Source: Ectopseudomonas oleovorans
GTDB taxonomy: Bacteria; Pseudomonadota; Gammaproteobacteria; Pseudomonadales; Pseudomonadaceae
Reading direction: 5' to 3'
Assembly (NCBI RefSeq): GCF_003052605.1
Contig: NZ_QASO01000032.1
Coordinates: 1-64,000, forward strand
DNA length: 64,000 nucleotides
The notes under the pieces were generated by a model. That model did no database searches, was not told the origin of the DNA, and saw only the letters and a program-made list of their open reading frames with translations. Below, piece after piece: positions 19,734-27,934 of this stretch (position 1 is the stretch's first letter; each line of letters starts with the position of its first letter). A program made the position numbers and the translations under genes.

Positions 19734-20996
19734 TCAGGCTTCTTCTGCGTCCCGCTTGCGCCAGCCGGCGCCGCCTGGCAGTACCAGGTTGAGCAGCAGG
19801 GCGCTGATGGCGCACAGGGAAATACCCGACAGGGCAAATTCCTTGCCGCCAATCACCATGCCGCCGATACCGAACACCAGGGTCACCGAGACGATGATCA
19901 GGTTGCGCGCTTCGGACAGGTCGACCTGGTGACGAATCAGTGTGTTGAGGCCGACCACGGCGATGGAGCCGAACAGCAGGCAGAGAATGCCGCCCATCAC
20001 CGGCACCGGGATGCTCTGCAGGGCCACGCCGAACTTGCCGATAAAGGCCAGGGCAATGGCGAATACCGCCGCCCAGGTCATGATCTTCGGGTTGTAGCTC
20101 TTGGTCAGCATCACCGCGCCGGTCACTTCGGCGTAGGTGGTGTTGGGCGGGCCACCGAACAGGCCGGCTGCCGAGGTGGCCAGACCGTCACCCAGCAGGG
20201 TGCGGTGCAGGCCCGGCTGTTTGACGAAGTTCTTGCCGGTGACGTTGCCGATCGCCACCACGCCGCCGATGTGCTCGATGGCGGGCGCCAGGGCGACCGG
20301 CACCATGTACAGAATGGCGCCCCAGTGCAGCTCGGGGGCGATGAAGTTGGGCATGGCGATCCAGGCCGCCTGGCTGACGGCGCTGGTGTCGATCACACCG
20401 AGTACGGCGGCGATGGCGCAGCCAACGGCGATACCGGCAAGAATCGGCACCAGGCGGAAGAGCCCGCGTCCCAGCACGGCCACCAGCAAAGTGGTGATCA
20501 GCGCCGGCATCGAAATCATCATCGCCGTGCTGTACGGCACCAGTTCGACGCTGCCGTCACCAGCCTTGCCCATGGCCATGTTCACCGCGACCGGTGACAG
20601 CGCCAGGCCGATGGAGATGATCACCGGGGCGATCACCACCGGTGGCAGCAGGCGGTCGATGAAGCTCGGGCCGCGCAGCTTCACCAGCGCCGAGAGCAGG
20701 ATGTAGACCAGACCGGCGGCGATCACGCCGCCCATCACTGCCGGCAGGCCGAACTCGCCCTTGGCTGCCAGAATCGGCGCGATGAAGGCGAAGCTGGAGG
20801 CCAGAAACACCGGCACCTGGCGTTTGGTCACCAGTTGGAACAGCAGGGTGCCGATACCGGCGGTGAACAGCGCGACGTTGGGGTCCATGCCGGTGATCAG
20901 CGGCATCAGCACCAGAGCGCCGAAGGCCACGAACAGCATCTGCGCGCCGGAAATGCCCTGGCGCCAGAGCGGATCGTTGAATTCCGTCTGCGACAT
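19734..20996 (-). CDS. uraA: Uracil permease (NCS2 family)
   Basis: A uracil:proton symporter of 420 residues with about 14 membrane segments. The NCS2 signature is present in the QQPGLHRTLLGDGLATSAAGLFGG region, followed by NTTYAEVTGAV, which contains the substrate-binding glutamate of UraA-type proteins. The ATG at 20996 starts MSQTEFNDPLWRQG, the usual start in Pseudomonas; an upstream in-frame extension overlaps upp and is rejected. It begins 1 base after the upp stop, so upp and uraA are one operon for uracil salvage. Confidence 0.93.
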   Translation of the reverse strand: MSQTEFNDPLWRQGISGAQMLFVAFGALVLMPLITGMDPNVALFTAGIGTLLFQLVTKRQVPVFLASSFAFIAPILAAKGEFGLPAVMGGVIAAGLVYILLSALVKLRGPSFIDRLLPPVVIAPVIISIGLALSPVAVNMAMGKAGDGSVELVPYSTAMMISMPALITTLLVAVLGRGLFRLVPILAGIAVGCAIAAVLGVIDTSAVSQAAWIAMPNFIAPELHWGAILYMVPVALAPAIEHIGGVVAIGNVTGKNFVKQPGLHRTLLGDGLATSAAGLFGGPPNTTYAEVTGAVMLTKSYNPKIMTWAAVFAIALAFIGKFGVALQSIPVPVMGGILCLLFGSIAVVGLNTLIRHQVDLSEARNLIIVSVTLVFGIGGMVIGGKEFALSGISLCAISALLLNLVLPGGAGWRKRDAEEA

Positions 20997-20997
20997 G

Positions 20998-21636
20998 TCA
21001 GGCGTCCTTCTGCTTGGTGCCGAAGATCTTGTCACCGGCATCGCCCAGGCCCGGGATGATGTAACCATGCTCGTTCAGACGCTGATCGACGGAGGCGGTG
21101 AAGATGGTCACGTCCGGGTGAGCCTGCTCGACCGCCTGAATGCCCTCGGGGGCAGCAACCAGGACCATGGCGCGGATGTCCTTGCAGCCGGCTTTCTTCA
21201 GCAGGTCGATGGTGGCGACCATCGAACCGCCGGTGGCGAGCATCGGGTCGATGATCAGCGCCAGGCGCGAGTCGATTTCCGGCGCCAGTTTTTCAAGATA
21301 GGTGTGCGCTTCCAGGGTTTCCTCGTTGCGCGCCACGCCCACGGCGCTGACCTTGGCGCCCGGGATCAGGCTGAGCACGCCGTCGAGCATGCCGATGCCG
21401 GCACGCAGGATGGGCACTACGGTGATCTTCTTGCCGGCGATCTTCTCCACCTGAACGGTGCCCGCCCAGCCTTCGATGTCGTAGGCTTCCAGAGGCAAGT
21501 CGTTGGTGGCCTCATAAGTCAGCAGGGCGCCCACTTCCTGGGCCAGCTCACGGAAATTCTTGGTGCTGATATCGGCGCGGCGCATCAGGCCGATCTTGTG
21601 ACGGATCAGCGGGTGGCGAATCTCGCGAGTGGGCAT
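20998..21636 (-). CDS. upp: Uracil phosphoribosyltransferase
   Basis: A 212-residue cytosolic enzyme converting uracil and PRPP to UMP. The PRPP loop is seen as [13 protein letters not shown], the uracil-binding C-terminal block as [16 protein letters not shown], and [10 protein letters not shown] is conserved. The ATG at 21636 starts [19 protein letters not shown], as in homologues. It is first of the upp-uraA operon and divergent from hpt, so pyrimidine and purine salvage share one intergenic control region (21637-21875). Confidence 0.97.
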   Translation of the reverse strand: MPTREIRHPLIRHKIGLMRRADISTKNFRELAQEVGALLTYEATNDLPLEAYDIEGWAGTVQVEKIAGKKITVVPILRAGIGMLDGVLSLIPGAKVSAVGVARNEETLEAHTYLEKLAPEIDSRLALIIDPMLATGGSMVATIDLLKKAGCKDIRAMVLVAAPEGIQAVEQAHPDVTIFTASVDQRLNEHGYIIPGLGDAGDKIFGTKQKDA

Positions 21637-21875
21637 GGGCTGGGATCTCCAACGGGGCTCTGGGAAAAATCGCGTTAGATTAAAGCATTGCTCATGCCAA
21701 GTGGTGGGTGACTGATGAGTCACGCCGCCCCGCGCCGTGCATCGGCTACGCTGGTCAGTCGATACTTGGCAAGCGTTGCCAGGGTCTGTACCTTTGCCCG
21801 CTTTTATTTGACGGTTCGATCAGCTTTCAGGCTGTTCGCCGCCATTCATCAGTCCGATCAAGAGAGAGTCCCATC

Positions 21876-22433
21876 ATGTCCGCCGATCTCGCGCACATTC
21901 GCCAAATCATGGCGGAAGCCGACTGCCTGTTCACCGAAGCTGAGGTGGAAGCGGCCATCGACAAGGTCGCCAGCCAGATCAACACCGAGCTGGCTGAGCG
22001 CAACCCGGTGGTGTTCTGCGTGATGAATGGCGGCCTGATCTTCTCCGGCAAGCTGCTGACCAAACTGAATTTCCCGTTGGAAGCGTCTTACCTGCACGCC
22101 ACCCGTTATCGCAACGAAACCAGCGGTGGCGAGCTGTTCTGGAAGGCCAAGCCGGAAGTGTCGTTCATCGACCGCGACGTGCTGATCATCGACGACATCC
22201 TCGACGAAGGGCATACCCTCGGCGCGATCATCGATTTCTGCCGCCATGCCGGCGCGCGTGCCGTGCACACGGCGGTGCTGATCGACAAGGAGCACGAGCG
22301 CAAGGCGCGTCCGGACCTGAAGGCCAATTACGTGGGCCTGCAGTGCATCGACCGCTACATCTTCGGCTACGGCATGGACTACAAGGGCTACTGGCGCAAC
22401 GCCGCCGGCATCTACGCGGTCAAGGGGCTGTAA
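21876..22433 (+). CDS. hpt: Hypoxanthine-guanine phosphoribosyltransferase
   Basis: A 185-residue purine salvage enzyme that makes IMP or GMP from PRPP and the free base. The PRPP-binding motif is VLIIDDILDEGHTL; the upstream VVFCVMNGGLIFSGKL and the base-contacting DYKGYWRN near the end fit the HGPRT family. The ATG at 21876 follows AAGAGAGAG. A longer in-frame extension upstream has no matching family sequence. A REP palindrome follows the stop by about 30 bases. Confidence 0.93.
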   Translation: MSADLAHIRQIMAEADCLFTEAEVEAAIDKVASQINTELAERNPVVFCVMNGGLIFSGKLLTKLNFPLEASYLHATRYRNETSGGELFWKAKPEVSFIDRDVLIIDDILDEGHTLGAIIDFCRHAGARAVHTAVLIDKEHERKARPDLKANYVGLQCIDRYIFGYGMDYKGYWRNAAGIYAVKGL

Positions 22434-22464
22434 GCCTGATACCAGGTTCACACACCTGCTTTCC

Positions 22465-22537
22465 GTAGGAGCCCCGCCCCGGGGCGAAGCTGTTGATGTC
22501 AGTGTCGCCCAGCTTCGCGGCGGGGCGCCGCTCCTAC
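22465..22537. repeat. REP-type palindrome, variant
   Basis: GTAGGAGCCCCGCCCCGG with its inverted partner ending GCTCCTAC. It shares the GTAGGAGC foot with the two copies flanking the RAYT gene but has a different inner stem, so it probably belongs to a second REP subfamily. It sits between the converging hpt and sulP genes. Confidence 0.8.
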
Positions 22538-22574
22538 AGATCGCCGTCGGGCGCGAAGGCCGGATGAAATCCGG

Positions 22575-24302
22575 TCACAGCTTCGGGGTCTCTCCCAACC
22601 AGCGCAATGCCTTTTCCCGCGCGTGCGGCAGATCCCGCGCATAAGCCAGTTCGCCCTCGCGGCTGCGCACGCCGGCGCGCCGTAGTTGCAGGCGTACCTG
22701 CGCGGTGGGGCCGCTGAGGATCAGCGCCACACCCTGCTGGCGATAGTCGCGCAGCACATTGTCCAGCGCGGCGATGGCGGTCATGTCCAGCAGCGGTACG
22801 GCGCTGATATCGACGATCACCACGCGCACCCCTGGGGTGAAGCGGCGCAGCACGCTCAGCGCCTTTTCTGCCGCGCCGAAGAACAGCGGGCCGCGAATGG
22901 CGTAAGCCAGCACGTGCTCGGGCAAATCCAGCAGGGCCTGACGTTGCTGCCGGCTCAGCGCAGCGGTATCGGTCAGCTCGCTCATGCGTTTGATGAACAG
23001 TCCGGCTGCCAGCAGCAGGCCAACGCCCACGGCCAGCACCATGTCGAACAGCACCGTCAGCACCAGGCAGGTCAGCAGCACCAGCACATCGCCGCGTGGG
23101 GCGATACGCAGGGTGTGGGCAACATGGTGTGGTTCGCTCATGTTCCACGCCACCATCAGCAGCAGCGCGGCCAGAGCCGCCATCGGCAGGTAGCTGAACA
23201 GCGGCGCGAGCAGCAGAATCGCTGCCAGCACCACGCCGGCGTGAACCAGTGCCGCCATCGGCGAAAAGGCCCCGGCCCGCACGTTGGCTGCCGTGCGGGC
23301 GATGGCGGCGGTGGCGGTGATGCCGCCAAAGAACGGCGCGGCCAGATTACCCAGGCCCTGACCGATCAATTCGGCGTTGGGATCATGCTTGCTGCCGGTC
23401 ATGCCGTCGGCCACCACTGCGCACAGCAGCGACTCGATGGCGCCGAGCATGGCGATGGCAAATGCCGGGGCGAGCAGTTGGCGAATCAGCTCGAACGACA
23501 ATACCAGCGGCTGGCCGTCAGGACCTGGCAGGTTCCAGGGCAGCGCCAGGCTCGGCAGGAAGGGCGGGATACCGGGGTATTCAATGCCATCGAGTTGATA
23601 GCTGAAGCGCTCGCCCAGTGTCGCCACGGGCAGTCCCAGGCGTTCCAGAGCCAGTGCCAGCAATGCGCCGACCGCCAGGGCTACCAGATGTGCGGGAATT
23701 TTCGGCGCCAGGCGTGGCCAGATCAGCAGCGTCGCCAGGCACACCGCGCCAACCAGGGTATCGCCGGGCTGCAGGCTGGGCAGGGCGCGCAGCAGAAGAT
23801 TCACCTGCTCCAACAAATGCTGCGGCGCGCCGGCCAGATGCAGGCCGAACAGATCCTTGATCTGCAGGACGGCGATGACGATACCGATACCGGCAGTGAA
23901 GCCCAGGGTCACCGGGTAGGGCACGAATTCGATCAGGCGTCCGGCGCGCAGCAGGCCCAGGCTGATCAGGATCAGCCCGGCCATCAGCGTGCACAGCAGC
24001 AAGCCACCGAGGCCGTACTGCTGGGTGATCGGCAGCAGAATCACCACGAAGGCAGCGGTGGGGCCGGAAATATTGAAGCGCGAGCCGCCGCACAGGGCGA
24101 TCAGCGGTGCGGCGATTAGCACGGTGTAGAGCCCATGCTGCGGCGCCACACCCACGGCGATGGCCAGCGCCATGGCCAGCGGAATGGCGATGATGCCCAC
24201 CGTCAGGCCGGCGCTCAGGTCGCCGCGCAGGGCCTTCCACGAGTAACCGGCGCGCAGGGTCTGGCGCCAGGCGGCGAACAGCGGTAACGATGGGCGTGAC
24301 AT
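22575..24302 (-). CDS. SulP family anion permease with STAS domain
   Basis: A 575-residue SulP (SLC26-like) transporter. Residues about 20-430 form the multi-helix transport domain, with the start block GLTVGIIAIPLAMALAIAVG and SRFNISGPTAAFVVIL. Residues about 440-565 form a cytosolic STAS domain, seen as VVIVDISAVPLLDMTAIAALDNVL. Substrates in the family include sulfate, bicarbonate and dicarboxylates; the sequence alone does not decide. No carbonic anhydrase gene is adjacent. Length and domain order are normal. Confidence 0.9.
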   Translation of the reverse strand: MSRPSLPLFAAWRQTLRAGYSWKALRGDLSAGLTVGIIAIPLAMALAIAVGVAPQHGLYTVLIAAPLIALCGGSRFNISGPTAAFVVILLPITQQYGLGGLLLCTLMAGLILISLGLLRAGRLIEFVPYPVTLGFTAGIGIVIAVLQIKDLFGLHLAGAPQHLLEQVNLLLRALPSLQPGDTLVGAVCLATLLIWPRLAPKIPAHLVALAVGALLALALERLGLPVATLGERFSYQLDGIEYPGIPPFLPSLALPWNLPGPDGQPLVLSFELIRQLLAPAFAIAMLGAIESLLCAVVADGMTGSKHDPNAELIGQGLGNLAAPFFGGITATAAIARTAANVRAGAFSPMAALVHAGVVLAAILLLAPLFSYLPMAALAALLLMVAWNMSEPHHVAHTLRIAPRGDVLVLLTCLVLTVLFDMVLAVGVGLLLAAGLFIKRMSELTDTAALSRQQRQALLDLPEHVLAYAIRGPLFFGAAEKALSVLRRFTPGVRVVIVDISAVPLLDMTAIAALDNVLRDYRQQGVALILSGPTAQVRLQLRRAGVRSREGELAYARDLPHAREKALRWLGETPKL

Positions 24303-24473
24303 GCTGGCTCCTAATGGCTTGGCGCATTATAGAAGTCAGTTCTCCGGGCGCGGCATGACCTAGGTCGGCTGTCGTGTCGATTGTTCGCGTGTTAGCCTGC
24401 TTGGCTACGCGTTGAGCCGCGCGCGGCGCGGCGGTACACTGCCGGCCCTCTGTAATGCTGGCGGGAGCGGGCG

Positions 24474-24761
24474 ATGCGTAAAGACAAGAAGCAGGTGATT
24501 GGCGAAGAAATCAGCGATGACTCGATCAAGCTGTTCCTTGCGGTGGAGCCGGCGGACGCCACACCGCCTTCGCTGCACAAGCTGGTCAAGGCTTATCGCG
24601 GTCTGCGTATCGATGATTTCGAGCGCTTTGTGGGTTTCTTCGTTGCTGCAGGCTACGACCTCTCGGCCACCGATGCGCAGGGCAATGATTTCATCGCGCT
24701 GATTCAGGATCAGCGTAATGCCGGGCCCTACATCGAAGTGATCAAGGCTGCTCGCGGCTGA
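24474..24761 (+). CDS. PA4642 family protein
   Basis: A 95-residue cytosolic protein typical of Pseudomonas, of unknown function, starting MRKDKKQVIGEEISDD. It has a charged N-terminus and a helical body (LHKLVKAYRGLRIDDFERFVGFFVAAGYD). The ATG at 24474 follows GGGAG. It is the last host gene before the ICE, and its terminator at 24779 carries one of the two candidate attachment sequences. Confidence 0.8.
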   Translation: MRKDKKQVIGEEISDDSIKLFLAVEPADATPPSLHKLVKAYRGLRIDDFERFVGFFVAAGYDLSATDAQGNDFIALIQDQRNAGPYIEVIKAARG

Positions 24762-24778
24762 TTCTGGTAGGCATAGGC

Positions 24779-24817
24779 AAAAATGCCCGCGCTCCGTTGA
24801 GGAGGCGGGCATTTTTT
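24779..24817 (+). terminator. Rho-independent terminator of the PA4642-family gene
   Basis: AAAAATGCCCGC (ending at 24790) pairs with GCGGGCATTTTTT (24805-24817), with a loop of about 14 bases. The T-tract together with the following AT gives TTTTTTAT at 24812-24819. Confidence 0.85.
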
Positions 24818-24819
24818 AT

Positions 24820-25069
24820 GGCCTGCCATCCATGGCGGCCACCCTGCGGGCCGTCGCTGCGCGACGTTAAAAATGGCTCCCGGCCATTTTTTATTTCACC
24901 ATGACTCCAGCCCGGTACTGCGCTGGACTACGCCAAGGCTTGATACAGCAGGTTTATCAATGACTTAGGCGAGTTCATCATATGCCGGTGCTTTCCGAAA
25001 CTTGACCTGACTTTCCCTCTACTGGCCCCTAGAAGGCTCCTGGGAACCGGGTCTTTCCAAGGAGTCATC
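24820..25069. other. Junction region between host and ICE, no gene
   Basis: The stretch holds a second hairpin (AAAAATGG...CCATTTTTT, about 24869-24892), the candidate attL at 24887-24894, then about 175 bases of element sequence up to the integrase start with no credible frame. The ribosome binding site CAAGGAG lies just before the integrase ATG. Confidence 0.6.
24887..24894 (+). other. Candidate attL of the ICE (TTTTTTAT)
   Basis: Tn4371-family elements are known to insert at TTTTTYAT, leaving 8-bp direct repeats. TTTTTTAT at 24887-24894 fits and lies 175 bp before the integrase, a spacing normal for the family. An identical octamer at 24812-24819 is the alternative. The matching attR is outside the window, so the choice is an inference. 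Confidence 0.5.
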
Positions 25070-26272
25070 ATGGCAAAAATCAAACTCACCAAGTCCGCTG
25101 TCGATGCGGCACACCCCCAGGCGCAGGCCGTCGAACTCCGGGATACGTTGGTTCCCGGCTTCTTGTGCAAGATTACCCCGTCGGGCCGCAAGGTGTTCAT
25201 GCTCCAGTACCGGACGAACGCTGGCGAGCGCCGCAAGCCCGCCTTGGGTCAGTACGGGGAACTGACCGTCGAACAGGCCCGTTCGCTCGCGCAAGAATGG
25301 CTGGCCCAGGTACGCCGGGGTGGTGATCCCGGCGCAGCCAAGACGGAAGCACGCAAAGCGCCCACCGTCGAAGAGTTGTGCAAGAAGTTCATGGAGGACC
25401 ACTCCAAGAAGCGCAACAAGCCCAGCACCCGAGTCGGCTATCAAGGTGTCATCGACCGCTGCATCATCCCGTTGTTGGGCCGCAAGAAGGTCCACGACGT
25501 GAAGCGGCCTGACATTGCCGGACTGATGGAAAAGCTTTCCTACAAGCAGACCGAGGCGAACAAGGCGTTCAGCATCCTGCGCAAGATGTTCAATTTGGCT
25601 GAGGTGTGGGGCTATCGGCCTGACGGCACCAATCCCTGCCGCCATGTCCCAATGTTCCCTGCCGGCAAGTCCACCCACCTTATCAGCGACGAGGACATGG
25701 GAAAACTTTTCCGGCAGCTCGACAAGATCGAGGCCGAGGGGCTGGAGAACTACGTCATCCCGTTGGCGATCCGCCTGCAATTCGAGTTTGCCGGCCGCCG
25801 TGGCGAAATCGTCTCGCTCGAATGGGAATGGATCGATCTGGAAAACCGCCGCGTCGTCTGGCCTGACAGCAAGACCGGCGGTATGTCCAAGCCCATCAGC
25901 GAGGAAGCCTACCGGCTGCTTTCGACGGCGCCGAGGCAGGAAGGCAATCCTTACGTCCTGCCGTCGCCGCGCCATCCAGGGCAACACCTGACCACGGGCG
26001 AGTATTACGGCGGCTGGAGCCGTGCGCTCAAAGCGGCGGGGGCAACGCATGTGGGGACGCACGGCATCCGCCACCGCTCGGCGACCGACATTGCCAATTC
26101 GGGTATCCCGGTCAAGGTCGGCATGGCCCTGACGGCGCACAAGACCGTGGTGATGTTCATGCGCTACGTCCACACCGAGGACAAGCCCGTGCGGGAAGCC
26201 GCCGAACTGGTGGCGAATCGACGCAAGTCGGTCGTCAGCATGCATCAAGAACCGAAAGAGGTGACCGCATGA
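25070..26272 (+). CDS. int: Tyrosine recombinase / integrase, Tn4371 type
   Basis: A 400-residue tyrosine recombinase that inserts and excises the ICE. An N-terminal DUF4102-like arm-binding domain (about 1-95) precedes a SAM-like core-binding domain (about 98-185) and the catalytic domain. Catalytic residues visible are Arg243 (FAGRRGEIVSLEW), His331 and Arg334 (HGIRHRSAT), His357 (LTAHKTV) and the nucleophile Tyr366 (MRYVHTE). The start ATG at 25070 follows CAAGGAG. The gene reads away from the candidate attL, the usual layout. Confidence 0.95.
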   Translation: MAKIKLTKSAVDAAHPQAQAVELRDTLVPGFLCKITPSGRKVFMLQYRTNAGERRKPALGQYGELTVEQARSLAQEWLAQVRRGGDPGAAKTEARKAPTVEELCKKFMEDHSKKRNKPSTRVGYQGVIDRCIIPLLGRKKVHDVKRPDIAGLMEKLSYKQTEANKAFSILRKMFNLAEVWGYRPDGTNPCRHVPMFPAGKSTHLISDEDMGKLFRQLDKIEAEGLENYVIPLAIRLQFEFAGRRGEIVSLEWEWIDLENRRVVWPDSKTGGMSKPISEEAYRLLSTAPRQEGNPYVLPSPRHPGQHLTTGEYYGGWSRALKAAGATHVGTHGIRHRSATDIANSGIPVKVGMALTAHKTVVMFMRYVHTEDKPVREAAELVANRRKSVVSMHQEPKEVTA

Positions 26273-26301
26273 TCAGAGGCCAGCAATCCACCTTGCCGCC
26301 C

Positions 26302-26330
26302 CAATTGTCGTATCACCGCTACGACAATTG
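26302..26330. repeat. 11-bp perfect inverted repeat behind int
   Basis: CAATTGTCGTA at 26302-26312 is perfectly inverted at 26320-26330 around a 7-base loop. It could stop int transcription or be an operator for the toxin-antitoxin pair that starts 80 bases on; without a T-tract, an operator is slightly more likely. Confidence 0.6.
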
Positions 26331-26369
26331 GCTCAGTGGCCATCACCGCCTGCGTATCGTACTAAGCAC

Positions 26370-26398
26370 TGGAAAAGTGTGCCCGTTTCGGGTATAGT
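26370..26398 (+). promoter_or_regulatory. Putative promoter of the HigBA-like operon
   Basis: TGGAAA (26370-26375), 17-bp spacer, TATAGT (26393-26398), ending 12 bases before the toxin ATG. The -10 is good and the -35 matches 4 of 6. Confidence 0.45.
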
Positions 26399-26410
26399 TT
26401 GAAGGTCAAG

Positions 26411-26794
26411 ATGACGCGCATCCTCAAACGAAAGGATTTTGCGCGGTGGCAGGCGGGCGAAAAGCTGTCCGATGCCGCCTTGTGCAAAGCGGTTCAGGAG
26501 ATGGAAAGCGGTCTGATTGACGCGGACTTGGGCGGCTTCCTTTACAAGAAACGGGTTGCCCGCCCTGGTGGTGGCAAGAGTGGCGGCTACCGCACGTTAT
26601 TGTCGGCCCGGATCGGCAGCCGCTATGTGTTCCTGCATGGGTTCCCCAAGAGCGACAAGGCGAACATTACGCAGGACGAGAAGAAGGCACTGCAATTCGC
26701 CGGCAAGGTGTTCCTGGAACTGTCCGCCGAAGCATTGTCGAAGGCGTTGCAGTCAGGCGTGTTATTGGAGGTGCATTGTGAGCAAGATCATTGA
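26411..26794 (+). CDS. RelE/HigB-like toxin of a type II toxin-antitoxin system
   Basis: A basic protein of 127 residues similar to the RelE-like family found with HTH antitoxins (HigB-type, PF06296-like). Blocks KKRVARPGGGKSGGYRTLL and GSRYVFLHGFPKSDKANI are typical of this toxin fold, an mRNA interferase in related systems. The ATG at 26411 with GAAGG ahead is preferred over an in-frame TTG at 26399. Toxin-first order and a 17-base overlap with the antitoxin fit higBA loci. It probably stabilises the ICE. Confidence 0.85.
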   Translation: MTRILKRKDFARWQAGEKLSDAALCKAVQEMESGLIDADLGGFLYKKRVARPGGGKSGGYRTLLSARIGSRYVFLHGFPKSDKANITQDEKKALQFAGKVFLELSAEALSKALQSGVLLEVHCEQDH

Positions 26795-27080
26795 ATCCCT
26801 GCGTGGCGATCTGGCCGCGCTCCACGAAGCGGGAGCGATCGGCAAGGTAACGATGCGCGAGTTCGACGCAATCTGCCCGCCGCCGGTGCGGGAGTTCAGT
26901 GCTTTCGATATCAAGCGGCTGCGTGAAGCCTTGAAGTTTAGCCAGCCGGTGTTCGCTCTTCATCTACACACGTCGGCCTCGACCGTGCGCAAGTGGGAAC
27001 AAGGCGAAACCCATCCCACGGGGCCAGCGCTCAAACTGCTCAACGTCATCGCCGACAAGGGCCTGCAGGCCATCATCTGA
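26778..27080 (+). CDS. HigA-like HTH antitoxin
   Basis: A 100-residue protein with a C-terminal Cro/CI-type helix-turn-helix (LREALKFSQPVFALHLHTSASTVRKWEQG). The N-terminal half would bind the toxin. The start is GTG at 26778 with TGGAGG ahead, overlapping the toxin gene. Such antitoxins repress their own promoter; the inverted repeat at 26302-26330 and the promoter at 26370 are candidate targets. Confidence 0.87.
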   Translation: MSKIIESLRGDLAALHEAGAIGKVTMREFDAICPPPVREFSAFDIKRLREALKFSQPVFALHLHTSASTVRKWEQGETHPTGPALKLLNVIADKGLQAII

Positions 27081-27102
27081 TGCCTGACGAGGGAGACAGG
27101 CA

Positions 27103-27921
27103 TTGGCGACGCGAATTACCCCTTTCAACTCACAGCATCTTGAAGCCGCCTGCCGCGTGCTCGCCGATACCGAACGCGGTCTGAGCGGTACACAGATCGA
27201 GCGGCTGCTGCAGGAAATCGAGGTTGCCGACACGTCGCCCGGCATGACAAAGTGGAAGCGGTTGTTCAATGCGCTGGCCGGTGCGCAGAACCACCACCAG
27301 ATCGGCAACCATCTCATCATGTTCATCAACCGCGCGATGAACCCGGTGAACTACGCCCGCGATCCCGCGACGTTCGCTTGGCGGCGCGACGAACTCAATG
27401 TCGTCCTTGCCTTCTCCGGTTTCTACGTGCGCGATGACGGCAAGGTTGCTCACGCCGATAAGGCCACGACGCTTGATGCCGCCCGCGCCCGCGCGGGACG
27501 ACTCAAGGCCGCACTGGAAAGCCGCGTCGTCCATGCGGAAGTGCTGAACTACTGCCGCGCCGAGTTGCTGGAGGAAAACTACTTCCATGCCGTGTTCGAG
27601 GCAACGAAAGGTGTTGCGGAGCGGATTCGCCTGCTGTCGGGCCTGAACGGCGACGGCGCGGACTTGGTGAACAAGGCATTCGCAGGCCAGCAACCCGTTC
27701 TCGCCTTGGGACCGCTCACCACCGAGTCCGAAAAGAGCGAGCAGAAAGGCTTTGCCAACCTGCTGATCGGCTTATTTGGCGCCGTGCGCAATCCGCTGGC
27801 CCATGCGCCCAAGACGAATTGGCCCATGTCCGAACAGGACGCACTGGACATCCTGACGCTGGTATCGCTGATTCACCGCAAGCTGGATGGCACCACGAAA
27901 TTAGCGGCCGTATCGCCGTAA
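27103..27921 (+). CDS. TIGR02391 / Ymh-like protein
   Basis: A 272-residue protein whose C-terminal half (about 140-265) matches the TIGR02391 (Hypoth_Ymh) family, seen as KGFANLLIGLFGAVRNPLAHAPKTNW with the conserved R-N-P-x-A-H motif. The family is HEPN-like in its RNPxAH signature and is often found near restriction or abortive infection genes. If the HEPN link holds, it may cleave RNA. The start is TTG at 27103 with GGGAGACAGG ahead. It is followed 13 bases later by the nuclease-like gene, so both probably form one operon. Confidence 0.75.
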   Translation: MATRITPFNSQHLEAACRVLADTERGLSGTQIERLLQEIEVADTSPGMTKWKRLFNALAGAQNHHQIGNHLIMFINRAMNPVNYARDPATFAWRRDELNVVLAFSGFYVRDDGKVAHADKATTLDAARARAGRLKAALESRVVHAEVLNYCRAELLEENYFHAVFEATKGVAERIRLLSGLNGDGADLVNKAFAGQQPVLALGPLTTESEKSEQKGFANLLIGLFGAVRNPLAHAPKTNWPMSEQDALDILTLVSLIHRKLDGTTKLAAVSP

Positions 27922-27934
27922 GTGAGAGACAGGA

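Noticed and set aside
21640..21875. A purine or pyrimidine riboswitch between upp and hpt
   Set aside because: No conserved aptamer core could be recognised by eye; only weak promoter-like boxes are present.
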